A stretch of DNA of 44,563 nt from Pseudomonadales bacterium (GCA_016763075.1 JAESUM010000027.1:1-44563); one strand, 5' to 3'. Shown: positions 17,736 to 27,053, counted from the first letter of the stretch. Numbers and translations are program-made. Notes: generated from the sequence alone by a model not told the origin.

Positions 17736-18479
17736 GTGAAGTCACATTTGATGTATCAGCAAACTCAAACCGTTGATCTCGATGCTCTGGTAGAGCAACA
17801 CGCCGTGTTAGTGAAGCGTATTGCACACCATTTGTTGTCGCGTTTGCCTGCCTCAGTACAACTGGATGATTTGATTCAGGCCGGCATGTTGGGGTTGTTT
17901 GAATCTGCTGGGCGCTTTGATCCATCGAAAGGAGCGCGGTTTGAAACCTATGCTGGCATCCGTATTCGCGGCGCTATGCTCGACGAAATTCGTAAAGGTG
18001 ACTGGACCCCTCGCTCGGTGCATAAACAGTCCCGTGCGATCAGTCAGGCAATCAAAGAGGTAGAGCAGAACCAAGGCGGGGATGCTCGGGACCGAGACAT
18101 AGCTGACGCCATGGAAATTAGCATGGATCAATACCACCAACTGTTGGTGGATGTATCGGGCTCACGGCTGTTCAGCCTCGAAGAGCTCAAATCAATATCT
18201 GATGGGTTTGAGGTTACAGATGCGAGCGATTCAGAATCTCTTGATGAAAATCCACTCGATATCATTCAAAAACAAGCTTTTTCGAAGTACCTTGCGCAGG
18301 TCATTAAAGGCCTTTCTGACCGAGAGCAAACTGTACTGTCGCTCTATTATGATCAAGAAATGAACTTAAAAGAGATTGGCGAAATTCTCGAAGTCAGTGA
18401 ATCCCGAGTCTCGCAAATACATAGCCAAGCCGTTTTAAGAGTGCGAGCGAGGATGCATAGTTGGAAAATTGATCAATGA
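17736..18479 (+). CDS. fliA: Flagellar sigma factor FliA (sigma-28)
   Basis: FliA directs RNA polymerase to late flagellar and chemotaxis promoters. The 247-residue product has region 2 (DDLIQAGMLGLFESAGRFD, FETYAGIRIRGAMLDEIRKG, DWTPRSVHK), region 3 and region 4 with a helix-turn-helix (LKEIGEILEVSESRVSQIHS). The start is GTG 17736; ATG 17751 is an alternative, and neither has a strong ribosome site. A FliA-type promoter occurs before cheW in this window. No FlgM gene is present here. Confidence 0.97.
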   Translation: MKSHLMYQQTQTVDLDALVEQHAVLVKRIAHHLLSRLPASVQLDDLIQAGMLGLFESAGRFDPSKGARFETYAGIRIRGAMLDEIRKGDWTPRSVHKQSRAISQAIKEVEQNQGGDARDRDIADAMEISMDQYHQLLVDVSGSRLFSLEELKSISDGFEVTDASDSESLDENPLDIIQKQAFSKYLAQVIKGLSDREQTVLSLYYDQEMNLKEIGEILEVSESRVSQIHSQAVLRVRARMHSWKIDQ

Positions 18480-18631
18480 GGCAGCAGTTTTTGTGAAATT
18501 GGTTCTAAAACTGGATAGCTGAAAAACACCGACTAGACTTTGTGTTGAAGAAATATGAAAACAGCTTGTTTAGAGATTTGGTTTTTAACGAAAACCCCTA
18601 GCAAGTGGTATAAGGCTTATCGGAGGCTGCC

Positions 18632-19021
18632 TTGGACAAAAATATGAACATTCTGATCGTCGATGATTTCTCGACGATGCGGCGAATAATAAAAAATCTT
18701 TTACGGGATCTTGGTTTTACCAATACGGAGGAAGCTGACGACGGAAGTACAGCGCTTCCAATCCTCCAAAAAGGAGGCATTGATTTTCTAATCACTGATT
18801 GGAATATGCCAAAAATGACAGGCATAGATCTTTTGCGGGCCGTTCGCGCAGACGCTGCATTGGAAACCTTACCCATTTTAATGGTGACGGCTGAGGCAAA
18901 GCGTGAACAAATCGTTGAAGCCGCTCAAGCGGGTGTGAACGGGTATGTAGTCAAACCGTTTACTGCGGCTGTACTACAAGAGAAGATCGAAAGAATCTTT
19001 GAGCGTGTGGAAGCAGGTTAA
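18632..19021 (+). CDS. cheY: Chemotaxis response regulator CheY
   Basis: Phosphorylated CheY binds FliM and changes motor rotation. The 129-residue single receiver domain has the acidic pair DD11-12, phospho-Asp56 in [11 protein letters not shown], the switch Thr in [10 protein letters not shown] and Lys in YVVKPFTA. The start is TTG 18632 because a GGAGG site ends five bases before it, whereas the ATG at 18644 would be 17 bases away. It begins cheYZAB after a 150-base gap behind fliA, which may hold a promoter, though no clear sigma-28 box is read there. Confidence 0.97.
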   Translation: MDKNMNILIVDDFSTMRRIIKNLLRDLGFTNTEEADDGSTALPILQKGGIDFLITDWNMPKMTGIDLLRAVRADAALETLPILMVTAEAKREQIVEAAQAGVNGYVVKPFTAAVLQEKIERIFERVEAG

Positions 19022-19043
19022 CCCCAAAAAAAGGTTGCAGGAA

Positions 19044-19823
19044 ATGTCTGGATTAACGGATACGAATTCTTACGAAGGCTACATTCAGGAGTTGTCAAAA
19101 ACGACTGAATTGCTGATGGAAAAAATAGAAGAAGGTAACGCTGGCGATATTGCGGAATTGATTGATTCTATCAAGGAAACACGTGACCGTGGCCTGTTTA
19201 CAGAAATAGGCAAATTAACACGTGCGTTACACGACGCAATTTCAGAGTTTCACATTGACTCCTATCTGGATGACTCGGATCAGAAAGAGGTTTCTACCAT
19301 CTCTGATGCGACCGACCGGTTAAGTTACGTGATGAACCTCACCGATGCAGCGGCTAACCGAACCATGGACATGGTTGAGGCTAGTTTGCCCATCGCGCAG
19401 GGTATTGGAGATGACACCAGCAAATTAAAAAGGGATTGGGAGCGGCTAGGAAAGCGCGAAATATCCTACGAAGAATTTGGTGCGCTCTACAAAGATATGG
19501 GCAAGTTTTTAGAAGCCAATGAAAAAAGAGTGACCGACTTACAACAAAATCTGACTAACATATTAGTCGCCCAAGATTATCAAGATTTAACCGGGCAGGT
19601 GATTAAGCGAGTTGTAAGCTTGGTTCAAGATGTTGAAGGTAGCTTGGTTAATTTGGTGAAACTTGCGAGTAACGTAGAAGCTGTTAGCGGCATTGAATCC
19701 GATAAAGGCGATAAAAATTCCAAGCCAGCCCAAGAAGAGATGGGTATTTTCCCCACTAAGAATGAAGAATTTGTAAGCGGTCAGGATGATGTCGACGACT
19801 TGCTGTCGAGTCTTGGCTTTTAA
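19044..19823 (+). CDS. cheZ: CheY-phosphate phosphatase CheZ
   Basis: CheZ speeds dephosphorylation of CheY. The 259-residue, largely helical product contains the catalytic Gln region in LVAQDYQDLTGQVIKRVV and ends in the CheY-binding peptide QDDVDDLLSSLGF, nearly identical to that of E. coli. ATG 19044 is chosen (AAGG nine bases upstream). An in-frame upstream extension to 18999 overlaps cheY and lacks a site. Nine bases separate it from cheA. Confidence 0.96.
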   Translation: MSGLTDTNSYEGYIQELSKTTELLMEKIEEGNAGDIAELIDSIKETRDRGLFTEIGKLTRALHDAISEFHIDSYLDDSDQKEVSTISDATDRLSYVMNLTDAAANRTMDMVEASLPIAQGIGDDTSKLKRDWERLGKREISYEEFGALYKDMGKFLEANEKRVTDLQQNLTNILVAQDYQDLTGQVIKRVVSLVQDVEGSLVNLVKLASNVEAVSGIESDKGDKNSKPAQEEMGIFPTKNEEFVSGQDDVDDLLSSLGF

Positions 19824-19832
19824 GGAGTATGC

Positions 19833-22070
19833 ATGAGTATCAGTGAAGATGATGAGATCCTTCAGGATTTTCTGGTTGAGGCTGGAGAAATTCTTGAACA
19901 GCTGAATGAGCAGCTTGTCGATCTTGAACAAAAACCAGATGACGTTGAATTATTAAACGCGATCTTCCGTGGCTTTCATACTGTGAAAGGCGGAGCTGGT
20001 TTTTTACAGATTGATAACCTTGTTAATGTTTGTCATGTGACTGAAAACTTATTCGATAGCTTGCGAAAAGGCGAGTTAACCGTCACAGCTGATTTGATGG
20101 ATATTGTTTTACAAGTTTTGGACGTTGTGAACGAAATGTTCGTTCAGATTAGAGCTAAAGATGAGGTGTGTGCGGCCGAAGATAGCCTCATTAATGCAAT
20201 CTCTAACATACTTGAAATCGATGAAGAAGAAGATGAGGAAGCTCCTGAAGCTGAAGCACAAGGTTCAGACGATGTAGAACTGTTTGGCGAAGATGAACCC
20301 GATGATTCTGATGACATTGAACTGTTTGGTGAAGAGCCGGAAGAAGCTGCTCCAAAACCAGCAGCCAGCGATAAGAAAGGTGAAATAAGCGAAGATGAAT
20401 TTGATCTGTTATTGGATCAACTTCACGGTGGTGGTAAGCATGGCGCTGTACCGGAAGACGAAGACGCTAAAGGTTCTATAGCGGATAACACCAACGCCAA
20501 GAAAAAAGCTCCTAAAAAAGGCAAAGCTAAGAAAGCCAGTGGCAAAGCAGCTTCGTCGAGCGATGAAATAAGCGCAGACGAATTTGACAAATTATTGGAT
20601 GATTTACACGGCGAAGGAAAGCACTCCAGTGCCCCTGCTGTCACAGCACCGAAAGCGCCTAAGGCCAAAAAAGCAAAACCTGCAGCCGCTAAGAAAGCAG
20701 CAAGTGCCGCACCAAAAGATGCTAAAAATAGCAGCATGATCGACGATTCAGAGTTCGATAAACTGCTTGATGACCTACATGGTCAAGGTAAAGGTCCAAC
20801 CAAAGCATCGGGCGATACTAAGAAAGCAAAACCAGCCGCCAAAGCGGCGCCTAGCAAACCAGCCGCCAAAGCGGCGCCGAAAAAAGAACCGCCTCCAACC
20901 GCTCCTGAAACTACGGTTCGAGTAGATACGCAACGGCTCGATGATATTATGAATATGGTTGGTGAGTTGGTGTTGGTACGTAACCGGTTGGTTCGACTCA
21001 GCGTAAGTATGCCGGGTGAAGATCTTGCCAAGGCCGTGTCAAACCTTGATGTGGTAACCGCTGATTTGCAATCGTCAGTAATGAAAACCAGAATGCAGCC
21101 GATCAAAAAGGTATTTGGTCGCTTCCCACGCGTTGTACGGGATCTAGCACGTTCACTTAAGAAAGAAGTTACTCTGCAAATGGCGGGCGAAGACACCGAT
21201 TTAGATAAAAACCTGGTTGAAGCGCTAGCAGATCCCTTGGTTCACTTGGTCAGAAATTCGGTGGATCACGGTATTGAATCACCTGATGAGCGAGAAGCCG
21301 CCGGTAAAGACCGCATGGGTATTGTGATACTTTCTGCAGAGCAAGAAGGCGATCATATTAACCTTACTATTTCTGATGATGGTAAGGGCATGGATCCCAA
21401 CGTATTACGAGGCCTGGCTGTCAAAAAAGGCTTGATGGACTCCGATGCAGCAGACCGGTTAACCGAAGAAGAGTGTTTTAATCTGATATTTGCGCCGGGT
21501 TTCTCTAGTAAAGAAGAGATCTCTGATGTGTCTGGTCGTGGTGTTGGCATGGATGTCGTTAAGACAAAAATTGCTCAGCTAAATGGCGCGATTCAAATTC
21601 ATTCTGAGGTCGGTAAAGGTACTCGCATTGAGATTAAAGTACCGTTAACGCTCGCGATCATGCCTACATTGATGATCATGCTGGATAAGCAAGCCTTTGC
21701 TTTGCCGTTAGTCAGCGTTAATGAAATCTTCAATCTTGATCTGTCGAAAACAAATATTGTGGATGGCCAAGAAGTCGTTACTGTTCGTGATAAAGCACTG
21801 CCACTGTTTTATTTAAAAAGTTGGTTGTTGCCTGACAAGGCTAATGAAGGCGTTGAAAACAGTGATCGCCACGTTGTGATTGTCACGGTAGGTACTCAGC
21901 GTGTCGGTTTTGTAGTGGACCAGTTGTTAGGTCAAGAAGAGGTGGTGATTAAACCTCTAGGAAGCATGCTACAAGGCACTGCCGGAATGGCCGGAGCTAC
22001 CATCACAGGTGATGGAAGAATCGCGCTGATCTTAGATGTACCAAGTATGTTGAAGAAATACGCGGCGTGA
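19833..22070 (+). CDS. cheA: Chemotaxis histidine kinase CheA
   Basis: CheA autophosphorylates in receptor arrays and phosphorylates CheY and CheB. The 745-residue product has the Hpt domain with His49 (FRGFHTVKGG), an acidic stretch with duplicated D-x-ELFGE units (147-169), and then a Lys/Ala/Pro-rich linker. Dimerisation starts near 360, the ATPase has RNSVDHG (474-480), DDGKGM (515-520) and GRGVGMDVV (568-576), and the CheW-like domain is about 605-742. The linker has no classical P2 domain. It carries three copies of an EFDxLLDxLHGxGK motif (185-200, 246-261, 303-318), resembling CheY-docking peptides. The start follows TAAGGAG. Confidence 0.97.
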   Translation: MSISEDDEILQDFLVEAGEILEQLNEQLVDLEQKPDDVELLNAIFRGFHTVKGGAGFLQIDNLVNVCHVTENLFDSLRKGELTVTADLMDIVLQVLDVVNEMFVQIRAKDEVCAAEDSLINAISNILEIDEEEDEEAPEAEAQGSDDVELFGEDEPDDSDDIELFGEEPEEAAPKPAASDKKGEISEDEFDLLLDQLHGGGKHGAVPEDEDAKGSIADNTNAKKKAPKKGKAKKASGKAASSSDEISADEFDKLLDDLHGEGKHSSAPAVTAPKAPKAKKAKPAAAKKAASAAPKDAKNSSMIDDSEFDKLLDDLHGQGKGPTKASGDTKKAKPAAKAAPSKPAAKAAPKKEPPPTAPETTVRVDTQRLDDIMNMVGELVLVRNRLVRLSVSMPGEDLAKAVSNLDVVTADLQSSVMKTRMQPIKKVFGRFPRVVRDLARSLKKEVTLQMAGEDTDLDKNLVEALADPLVHLVRNSVDHGIESPDEREAAGKDRMGIVILSAEQEGDHINLTISDDGKGMDPNVLRGLAVKKGLMDSDAADRLTEEECFNLIFAPGFSSKEEISDVSGRGVGMDVVKTKIAQLNGAIQIHSEVGKGTRIEIKVPLTLAIMPTLMIMLDKQAFALPLVSVNEIFNLDLSKTNIVDGQEVVTVRDKALPLFYLKSWLLPDKANEGVENSDRHVVIVTVGTQRVGFVVDQLLGQEEVVIKPLGSMLQGTAGMAGATITGDGRIALILDVPSMLKKYAA

Positions 22071-22230
22071 TGAGCATGTTTTAAACATGATTCAGAATGA
22101 CTTTTTTGGGATGTGATCGCTAAACCTAGATGTAAGCACGAAGTTAAAAAGTTCACGCGCATCAATACAGTTTTGTCTGACGGAGGTATGCACACCTTAC
22201 TACGACTAAGTGATAAAGATTCCGCAATAC

Positions 22231-22250
22231 AACCCATATTTATATGGGTT
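22231..22250 (+). other. Hairpin upstream of the second cheB
   Basis: AACCCATAT and ATATGGGTT form a perfect 9-bp inverted repeat around TT in the 209-base cheA-cheB gap, 29 bases before the cheB start. A smaller palindrome (CATGTTTTAAACATG, 22075-22089) follows the cheA stop. Neither has a convincing T tract; they may attenuate or process the transcript. Confidence 0.5.
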
Positions 22251-22279
22251 TAGAAGGCCGGATAACAGGTTACGAATGA

Positions 22280-23329
22280 ATGAAGATAAAAGTCCTCATT
22301 GTTGATGATTCATATTTTTTTCGCAAAAGACTTTGTGACTTGTTTGAAGACCATCCTCAAATTAGCGTAGTTGCAACCGCGGTGAACGGTGAAGATGCCT
22401 TAACCAAAGTTAAAACCTACCGCCCCGATTTAATTACAATGGATTACGAAATGCCCGTCATGGATGGCGTGACGGCTGTTCGACGGATAATGGAAAGTTA
22501 TCCAACGCCCATTTTAATGATTTCTGCACTGACCTATAAAGGCGCTTCGGTAACTCTAGAAGCATTGGAGGCTGGTGCGCTGGATTTTATTGCAAAGCTT
22601 AGCAACGATGGCGGCAACCCCTTTGCAGACAAAAAAGTACTTTGCGAGCAAATATTGCAGCTGGTTCAAAGTCAAAAAATTCGTCCAGTTGCTACAGCTA
22701 TACCTACACCTACACCGGCAATAAAACGTAGAAGCGTACGATCGGTATCAGAGAATAATTTTTCAGCGGAAGTAGTTGTGATTGGTGCTTCAACGGGTGG
22801 ACCTGTTGCAGTGCAAAATTTATTGGCCAAATTACCTCAGGATTTCCCATTACCTATTGTTGTAGCAGTTCATATGCCAGCTAATTTTACGTTGGCCTAC
22901 GCAAATAGATTAGCAAAGAGCTGTAAAATTGGCGTTAAAGAAGCGGCGGATCGTGACCCATTGATGCCAGGGCAAGCCCTTATCGCGCCAGGCGGAAGAT
23001 TAATAAAAATTTGTAAGGATAATATGGGCTTTGTGAGATTAGAGTATCAAACAACCGAATATGGCTTTGCGCCCTCAGTCGACCAACTATTCACAACGGC
23101 ATCTGAATCATACGGTAAAAATGTACTTGCAATCGTCTTGACTGGAATGGGTTCGGATGGAAGTAAGGGAGCTAAAAAATTGCGTAGTGATAACGCCACC
23201 GTTTGGGCTCAAGATGAGGAAAGTAGCGTTATTTGGGGAATGCCGGGCGTCGTTGTAAAACACAACCTCGCCAACCAAGTATTGAGTCTTGACGAGATGG
23301 CAACGAGGTTGAGCAATCTAAATGGATAA
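22280..23329 (+). CDS. cheB: Protein-glutamate methylesterase CheB (motility pathway)
   Basis: This second CheB adapts the receptors of the flagellar pathway. The receiver domain has DD9-10, phospho-Asp55 in ITMDYEMPVMDG and Lys in FIAKLS. The methylesterase domain has GASTGGPVA (Ser), AVHMPANFT (His) and GMGSDGSKGA (Asp). The two CheB proteins differ clearly in sequence and linker, so they are not a recent duplication. The stop overlaps motC by eight bases. Position after cheA equals that of P. aeruginosa PA1459. Confidence 0.96.
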   Translation: MKIKVLIVDDSYFFRKRLCDLFEDHPQISVVATAVNGEDALTKVKTYRPDLITMDYEMPVMDGVTAVRRIMESYPTPILMISALTYKGASVTLEALEAGALDFIAKLSNDGGNPFADKKVLCEQILQLVQSQKIRPVATAIPTPTPAIKRRSVRSVSENNFSAEVVVIGASTGGPVAVQNLLAKLPQDFPLPIVVAVHMPANFTLAYANRLAKSCKIGVKEAADRDPLMPGQALIAPGGRLIKICKDNMGFVRLEYQTTEYGFAPSVDQLFTTASESYGKNVLAIVLTGMGSDGSKGAKKLRSDNATVWAQDEESSVIWGMPGVVVKHNLANQVLSLDEMATRLSNLNG

Positions 23330-24065
23330 GCTTAGTTTTATTGGTGTCATCGTTGGATTCGGCGCGATCTTAGGTGGCAATATTCTTGAAGGCGGGCATC
23401 TTAACGCGTTGTTGAATTTGCCGGCATTTATGATTGTATTTGGCGGCACATTGGGTGCTGCAATGTTACAAACTCCGTGGGCAAGCATGTCCCGCGCGCT
23501 GGTTATTACGCGGTGGGTATTTTTCCCGCCAGCCACGCAACTTGTTATGGGTATAGATAATGTGGTGTCTTGGAGCAAAGTGGCACGAAAAGAAGGCCTG
23601 CTAGGTTTGGAGTTAGTCGCAGAAGATGAGCCTAATCTTTTTATGAAAAAGGGGCTCGAGCTATTGGTTGATGGCAGCGAACCTGAGGTCATTCGAAACA
23701 TATTAGACGTCGAGTTATTCGTTTCCGAGCAACGAGATATTCATGCGTCAAAATTCTATGAAGCAATGGGCGGTTACTCGCCTACGATTGGAATTATTGG
23801 TGCGGTACTTGGCTTGATTCACGTGATGGGAAATCTTGCCGACCCTGCACAATTAGGCCCTGGTATTGCCGTTGCATTTATTGCGACCATTTACGGTGTA
23901 GCGCTGGCCAACCTGCTGTTTTTACCGATTTCGAGTAAATTGAGAAGTGTGATTAGAGGTAATGTTCAGTTTCAAGAAATGGTCATTGAAGGCATAGTTT
24001 CGATCGCGGAAGGGGAAAACCCTAAATCGATTGAATTAAAACTTTCTGGCTTTGCGATACAGTAA
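23322..24065 (+). CDS. motC: Flagellar stator protein MotC (MotA family)
   Basis: MotC is the pentameric channel subunit of the second, proton-driven stator. The 247-residue product has four membrane helices: two near the N-terminus (IGVIVGFGAILGG; FMIVFGGTLGAAM) and two after the cytoplasmic loop (GGYSPTIGIIGAVLGLIHVM; GIAVAFIATIYGVALANLLF). The cytoplasmic loop between them carries the charged residues that touch FliG. It overlaps cheB and precedes motD by 40 bases. Confidence 0.95.
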   Translation: MDKLSFIGVIVGFGAILGGNILEGGHLNALLNLPAFMIVFGGTLGAAMLQTPWASMSRALVITRWVFFPPATQLVMGIDNVVSWSKVARKEGLLGLELVAEDEPNLFMKKGLELLVDGSEPEVIRNILDVELFVSEQRDIHASKFYEAMGGYSPTIGIIGAVLGLIHVMGNLADPAQLGPGIAVAFIATIYGVALANLLFLPISSKLRSVIRGNVQFQEMVIEGIVSIAEGENPKSIELKLSGFAIQ

Positions 24066-24105
24066 TTGTCGCAAAATTTATTGAAACTAATTTGTATATA
24101 TAAGT

Positions 24106-25233
24106 ATGCCGAGGCGTAAACGAGGTGAAGAAGAGCATGAAAACCACGAGCGTTGGTTGGTTTCCTATGCAGATTTTATTACTCTTTTATTCGCCTTTTT
24201 CGTGGTGATGTATTCTATTTCTCAAGTCAACGAAGGTAAGTATCGAGTGCTTGCCAAAACACTTGATTCAGCATTTAACGATGATCCGTTAGCACGGCTT
24301 AAAACCCCCGCGCTATCGCTTGACCCCATTCAACACGGCGAGCCTATTTTGCGGCCTAAGAGTTTTAGCCTTGGCATCACGCTTCCTGACAATGGCCAGC
24401 AGCCAGAAGGGAACCCTGATACCGACGAAATGCCCCAAGAATTGGATGATATGAAGGGGCTTATCGAAAAAGGTTTCGCCGAACTGGTCAATCATGAAGT
24501 ATTGACGATAAATGGGAACAATAATCGTCTTGAAATTGAGTTAAAATCTAATATCTTGTTTGAGCCCGGCGGGGCGATCCTGCAATACGAGGCAGAGCAT
24601 ATTCTGGCTCGTTTAGCATTGGTTTTAGATGGCTACAGTAACGAAATTTTGGTAGAAGGCCATACCGATGACGTTCCGATTCAAAGCTATCATTTCCCCT
24701 CAAACTGGGAGCTTTCTTCTGCCCGCTCGGCAGCGGTTGTAAGTTTGTTTGCCAAAGAAGGCATAGAGCCTGAGCGCATGTCAGTGGTTGGCTATGGCGA
24801 GTTTCGGCCGATTGCGGACAATGAAACAGAAACCGGACGCAAGAAGAATCGTCGAGTAGTGATCGTGGTTATGAAGGATGCGATGGAGCGCTCGGAGTTT
24901 GATCTTGAAAGACAAAATATTACCGACGTTGAGAATATATCGTTGCTGGACGAAAATTTCGATACGTTACCCGATGTCGATATCATGCAAATTATTGACG
25001 ACAAGGTTGGTACCAACCTGACGCCTGTGCGGCCAGTCAGTCGTGTAGCGAATGGCTTGTTTATATTGCCCAGCGGTGAGTCTGACTTTGACGAAACAGA
25101 GACGGCTTTTGACCCACCGAAAGGTGCAAAAGCTGAAAGCCAAGACTCCAGTGAAGAACAATCTGGCGAGCGTATATTACGAGCCGTACCCCTTGATGGC
25201 GGTGGAATGATATTTACTTTTGATCCCGAATAG
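24106..25233 (+). CDS. motD: Flagellar stator protein MotD (MotB family)
   Basis: MotD carries the ion-binding helix and peptidoglycan anchor of the MotCD stator. The 375-residue product has a charged N-terminus, one membrane helix with the essential Asp23 in YADFITLLFAFFVVMYS, a plug and linker, and an OmpA-like domain (about 140-260) with VEGHTDDVPI and NWELSSARS. After the OmpA core there is an acidic extension of about 110 residues with no recognised domain. Lack of the sodium-type residues cannot be judged from sequence alone. No strong ribosome site is seen. Confidence 0.95.
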   Translation: MPRRKRGEEEHENHERWLVSYADFITLLFAFFVVMYSISQVNEGKYRVLAKTLDSAFNDDPLARLKTPALSLDPIQHGEPILRPKSFSLGITLPDNGQQPEGNPDTDEMPQELDDMKGLIEKGFAELVNHEVLTINGNNNRLEIELKSNILFEPGGAILQYEAEHILARLALVLDGYSNEILVEGHTDDVPIQSYHFPSNWELSSARSAAVVSLFAKEGIEPERMSVVGYGEFRPIADNETETGRKKNRRVVIVVMKDAMERSEFDLERQNITDVENISLLDENFDTLPDVDIMQIIDDKVGTNLTPVRPVSRVANGLFILPSGESDFDETETAFDPPKGAKAESQDSSEEQSGERILRAVPLDGGGMIFTFDPE

Positions 25234-25260
25234 CATGTAAATGTAGGTGAACATCGAAGT

Positions 25261-26094
25261 ATGAAAACGTGGACTGTTACCAATCAAAAAGGCGGTGTTG
25301 GGAAAACCACCTCTGTGGTTTCTTTGGCCGGTTTGCTTGCAGGGCAAGGGTATCGCGTGTTGATGATTGATATTGATCCGCAGGGGTCATTGACCAGCTA
25401 TTTTGGTATGGACCCAGAATCGATGGAAATCAGCGCTTACAACCTCTTCCCCGTAAAAAAACAAGTCAAAATCCAGGATATGATTTTCCCCGTCGAGTCG
25501 GGTGAGTTGTCGCTTGTTCCATCTTCAACCGTATTAGTGACGCTAGAGCGTAGCATGGTTGGTAAGGAGGGAATGGGGCTGGTATTATCCCACGCGCTCA
25601 CCTCGATAGAGGATCAGTTTGATTTTGTTTTGATAGATACCTCCCCAGCTCTTGGTATTTTGATGATCAACGCGATCGCATGCTGCCAACAGCTCATCGT
25701 ACCTGTTCAGACCGAGTACTTAGCAATAAAAGGCCTGGAGAGAATGATGCGAACCCTGTCGATGGTTGCAAAATCTAGAAAAAGCTACTTGGGAACCGTG
25801 ATCGTCCCAACGATGTTTGATCGTCGGACGCAGGCTTCTGTGAAAGGCTTAAGAGTGCTCAGAAACACCTATCGAGAAGCAATTTGGCCATCTTTTATTC
25901 CCATTGATACTCGTTTTCGCGACGCCAGCGATAGCGGCAAAACGCCGTCAAAGTATGCTCCAGATGCCCGTGGTGTCAGAGCGTATACTTCGTTGATGAA
26001 ATACCTGTTGGAAACCATGACATCCAGCGATAGCGCCGAGGGTCCAACACCGACCCAACCTCTGCGCTCTGATCGCCCCCGCTCAAATGTCTGA
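25261..26094 (+). CDS. parC: ParA-family ATPase positioning chemotaxis arrays (ParC)
   Basis: ParC places chemosensory arrays at the pole in Vibrio and Pseudomonas relatives. The 277-residue product has the deviant Walker A NQKGGVGKTTSVVSLAG, a second Asp in IDIDPQGSLTSYFG, Walker B FVLIDTSPALG and a ParA-type C-terminus. The gene is in the motD-parC-parP-cheW order known for PA1462-PA1464. Its stop overlaps the next start (TGATG), implying coupling. Partition of a replicon is unlikely, since there is no parB or parS-like gene beside it. Confidence 0.92.
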   Translation: MKTWTVTNQKGGVGKTTSVVSLAGLLAGQGYRVLMIDIDPQGSLTSYFGMDPESMEISAYNLFPVKKQVKIQDMIFPVESGELSLVPSSTVLVTLERSMVGKEGMGLVLSHALTSIEDQFDFVLIDTSPALGILMINAIACCQQLIVPVQTEYLAIKGLERMMRTLSMVAKSRKSYLGTVIVPTMFDRRTQASVKGLRVLRNTYREAIWPSFIPIDTRFRDASDSGKTPSKYAPDARGVRAYTSLMKYLLETMTSSDSAEGPTPTQPLRSDRPRSNV

Positions 26095-26936
26095 TGAAAT
26101 ATTCGGCCCCGGAAGAAGCAGTTAACGTCGACGGTACCGATAACGAATACGAAACTGTATCGGATATCGTATCTGACTACCTTCAAACGATGCTGGAATC
26201 AGCATTCAGCGAATCCGAACCCGAACTAAAACTAAAACCAGAGTTAGAATTACAGCCAAAGCTTGAATCAAAAATAGCGCTCCCCAAGGTTGTAACTCAA
26301 CCGATTGAAACCTCTCCAGTACCCAAACCTAGTGTTGAGTTACCGGTGGGCCTTAAGACAACGGGCCAAAGTAAGGCACTGGACCAAAGTAAGGTAACGG
26401 ACAAACATGGGGTATCCCAAAGTAGGGTGATTCAAAGCCCCGCTACCCCAGACGTTAACACTCAAAATGATCCAACACCGGATCAACCGGCGTTAGCACC
26501 ATGGGAAATACTTGAGCTGGAATGGTTGTTAGTGACCGCAGGCCGGCTAAAATTGGCTTTCCCTTTGATTGGTTTAGATAGCGTCCAGGCCTTCGACAAA
26601 AAAGTGACACCCTTCGCGTCAAACTTAGATTGGCTGCCGGGTTTAACCCGTGTGAAGAACACCAACATACGGTTAGTCGACATCGAAAGTTATCTCATGC
26701 ACGAAGCCAGTGATATCAGCACCTGCGGTAATGTACTTGTGTTAAACAACAGTACATGGGGTTTATTAGTGGATTCGGTGGTTACCACCAAAAAAATCGC
26801 TAAATCTGAAATGCGCTGCCCAACCACCACGGGCCGCTTCAGCTGGCGCTTTGGTGTCTTGATAGACCCGGTATATACGCTGATCGATCCACTCAGGCTA
26901 TCTAAAGCGCTTGAGCATTCATTACACAAGGCGTAA
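26094..26936 (+). CDS. parP: CheW-domain array scaffold protein (ParP-like)
   Basis: ParP links ParC to the chemosensory array by a CheW-like domain that inserts beside CheA. The 280-residue product has a disordered Pro/Lys/Gln-rich N-terminal half (about 1-135, with K-L-K-P-E-L type repeats) and a divergent C-terminal CheW-like domain (about 140-280), including LKLAFPLIGLDSVQAF, WLPGLTRVKNTNIRLVDIE and WGLLVDSVVTTKKI. In Vibrio the equivalent domain binds the CheA localisation domain. The symbol is by position and architecture. Confidence 0.85.
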   Translation: MKYSAPEEAVNVDGTDNEYETVSDIVSDYLQTMLESAFSESEPELKLKPELELQPKLESKIALPKVVTQPIETSPVPKPSVELPVGLKTTGQSKALDQSKVTDKHGVSQSRVIQSPATPDVNTQNDPTPDQPALAPWEILELEWLLVTAGRLKLAFPLIGLDSVQAFDKKVTPFASNLDWLPGLTRVKNTNIRLVDIESYLMHEASDISTCGNVLVLNNSTWGLLVDSVVTTKKIAKSEMRCPTTTGRFSWRFGVLIDPVYTLIDPLRLSKALEHSLHKA

Positions 26937-27015
26937 TTACAACGATTGTTGGCGCTAGCTACACACCGGACTTCCCCTGCAATATACGTTTTTCTGTGAT
27001 GTCTTTCATTTGCGC

Positions 27016-27031
27016 TGGCATAGATGCTGCA
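27016..27031 (+). promoter_or_regulatory. Candidate sigma-54 promoter for cheW
   Basis: TGGCATAGATGCTGCA has GG (27017-27018) and GC (27029-27030) in -24/-12 spacing, a near-perfect -24 box and one mismatch in the -12 box (CTGCA). It lies 38 bases upstream of a sigma-28 promoter in the same leader. Confidence 0.5.
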
Positions 27032-27053
27032 TTGGACTATATTTACTACTGAT

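Noticed and set aside
18480-18631. Sigma-28 promoter before cheY
   Set aside because: A TAAA and a CCGACTA are present but 19 bases apart, three more than allowed, so no promoter is called.
25261-26094. Chromosome or plasmid partition ATPase
   Set aside because: ParA fold is clear, but no parB-like gene or repeated centromere sites adjoin, and the motD-parC-parP-cheW context points to array positioning.
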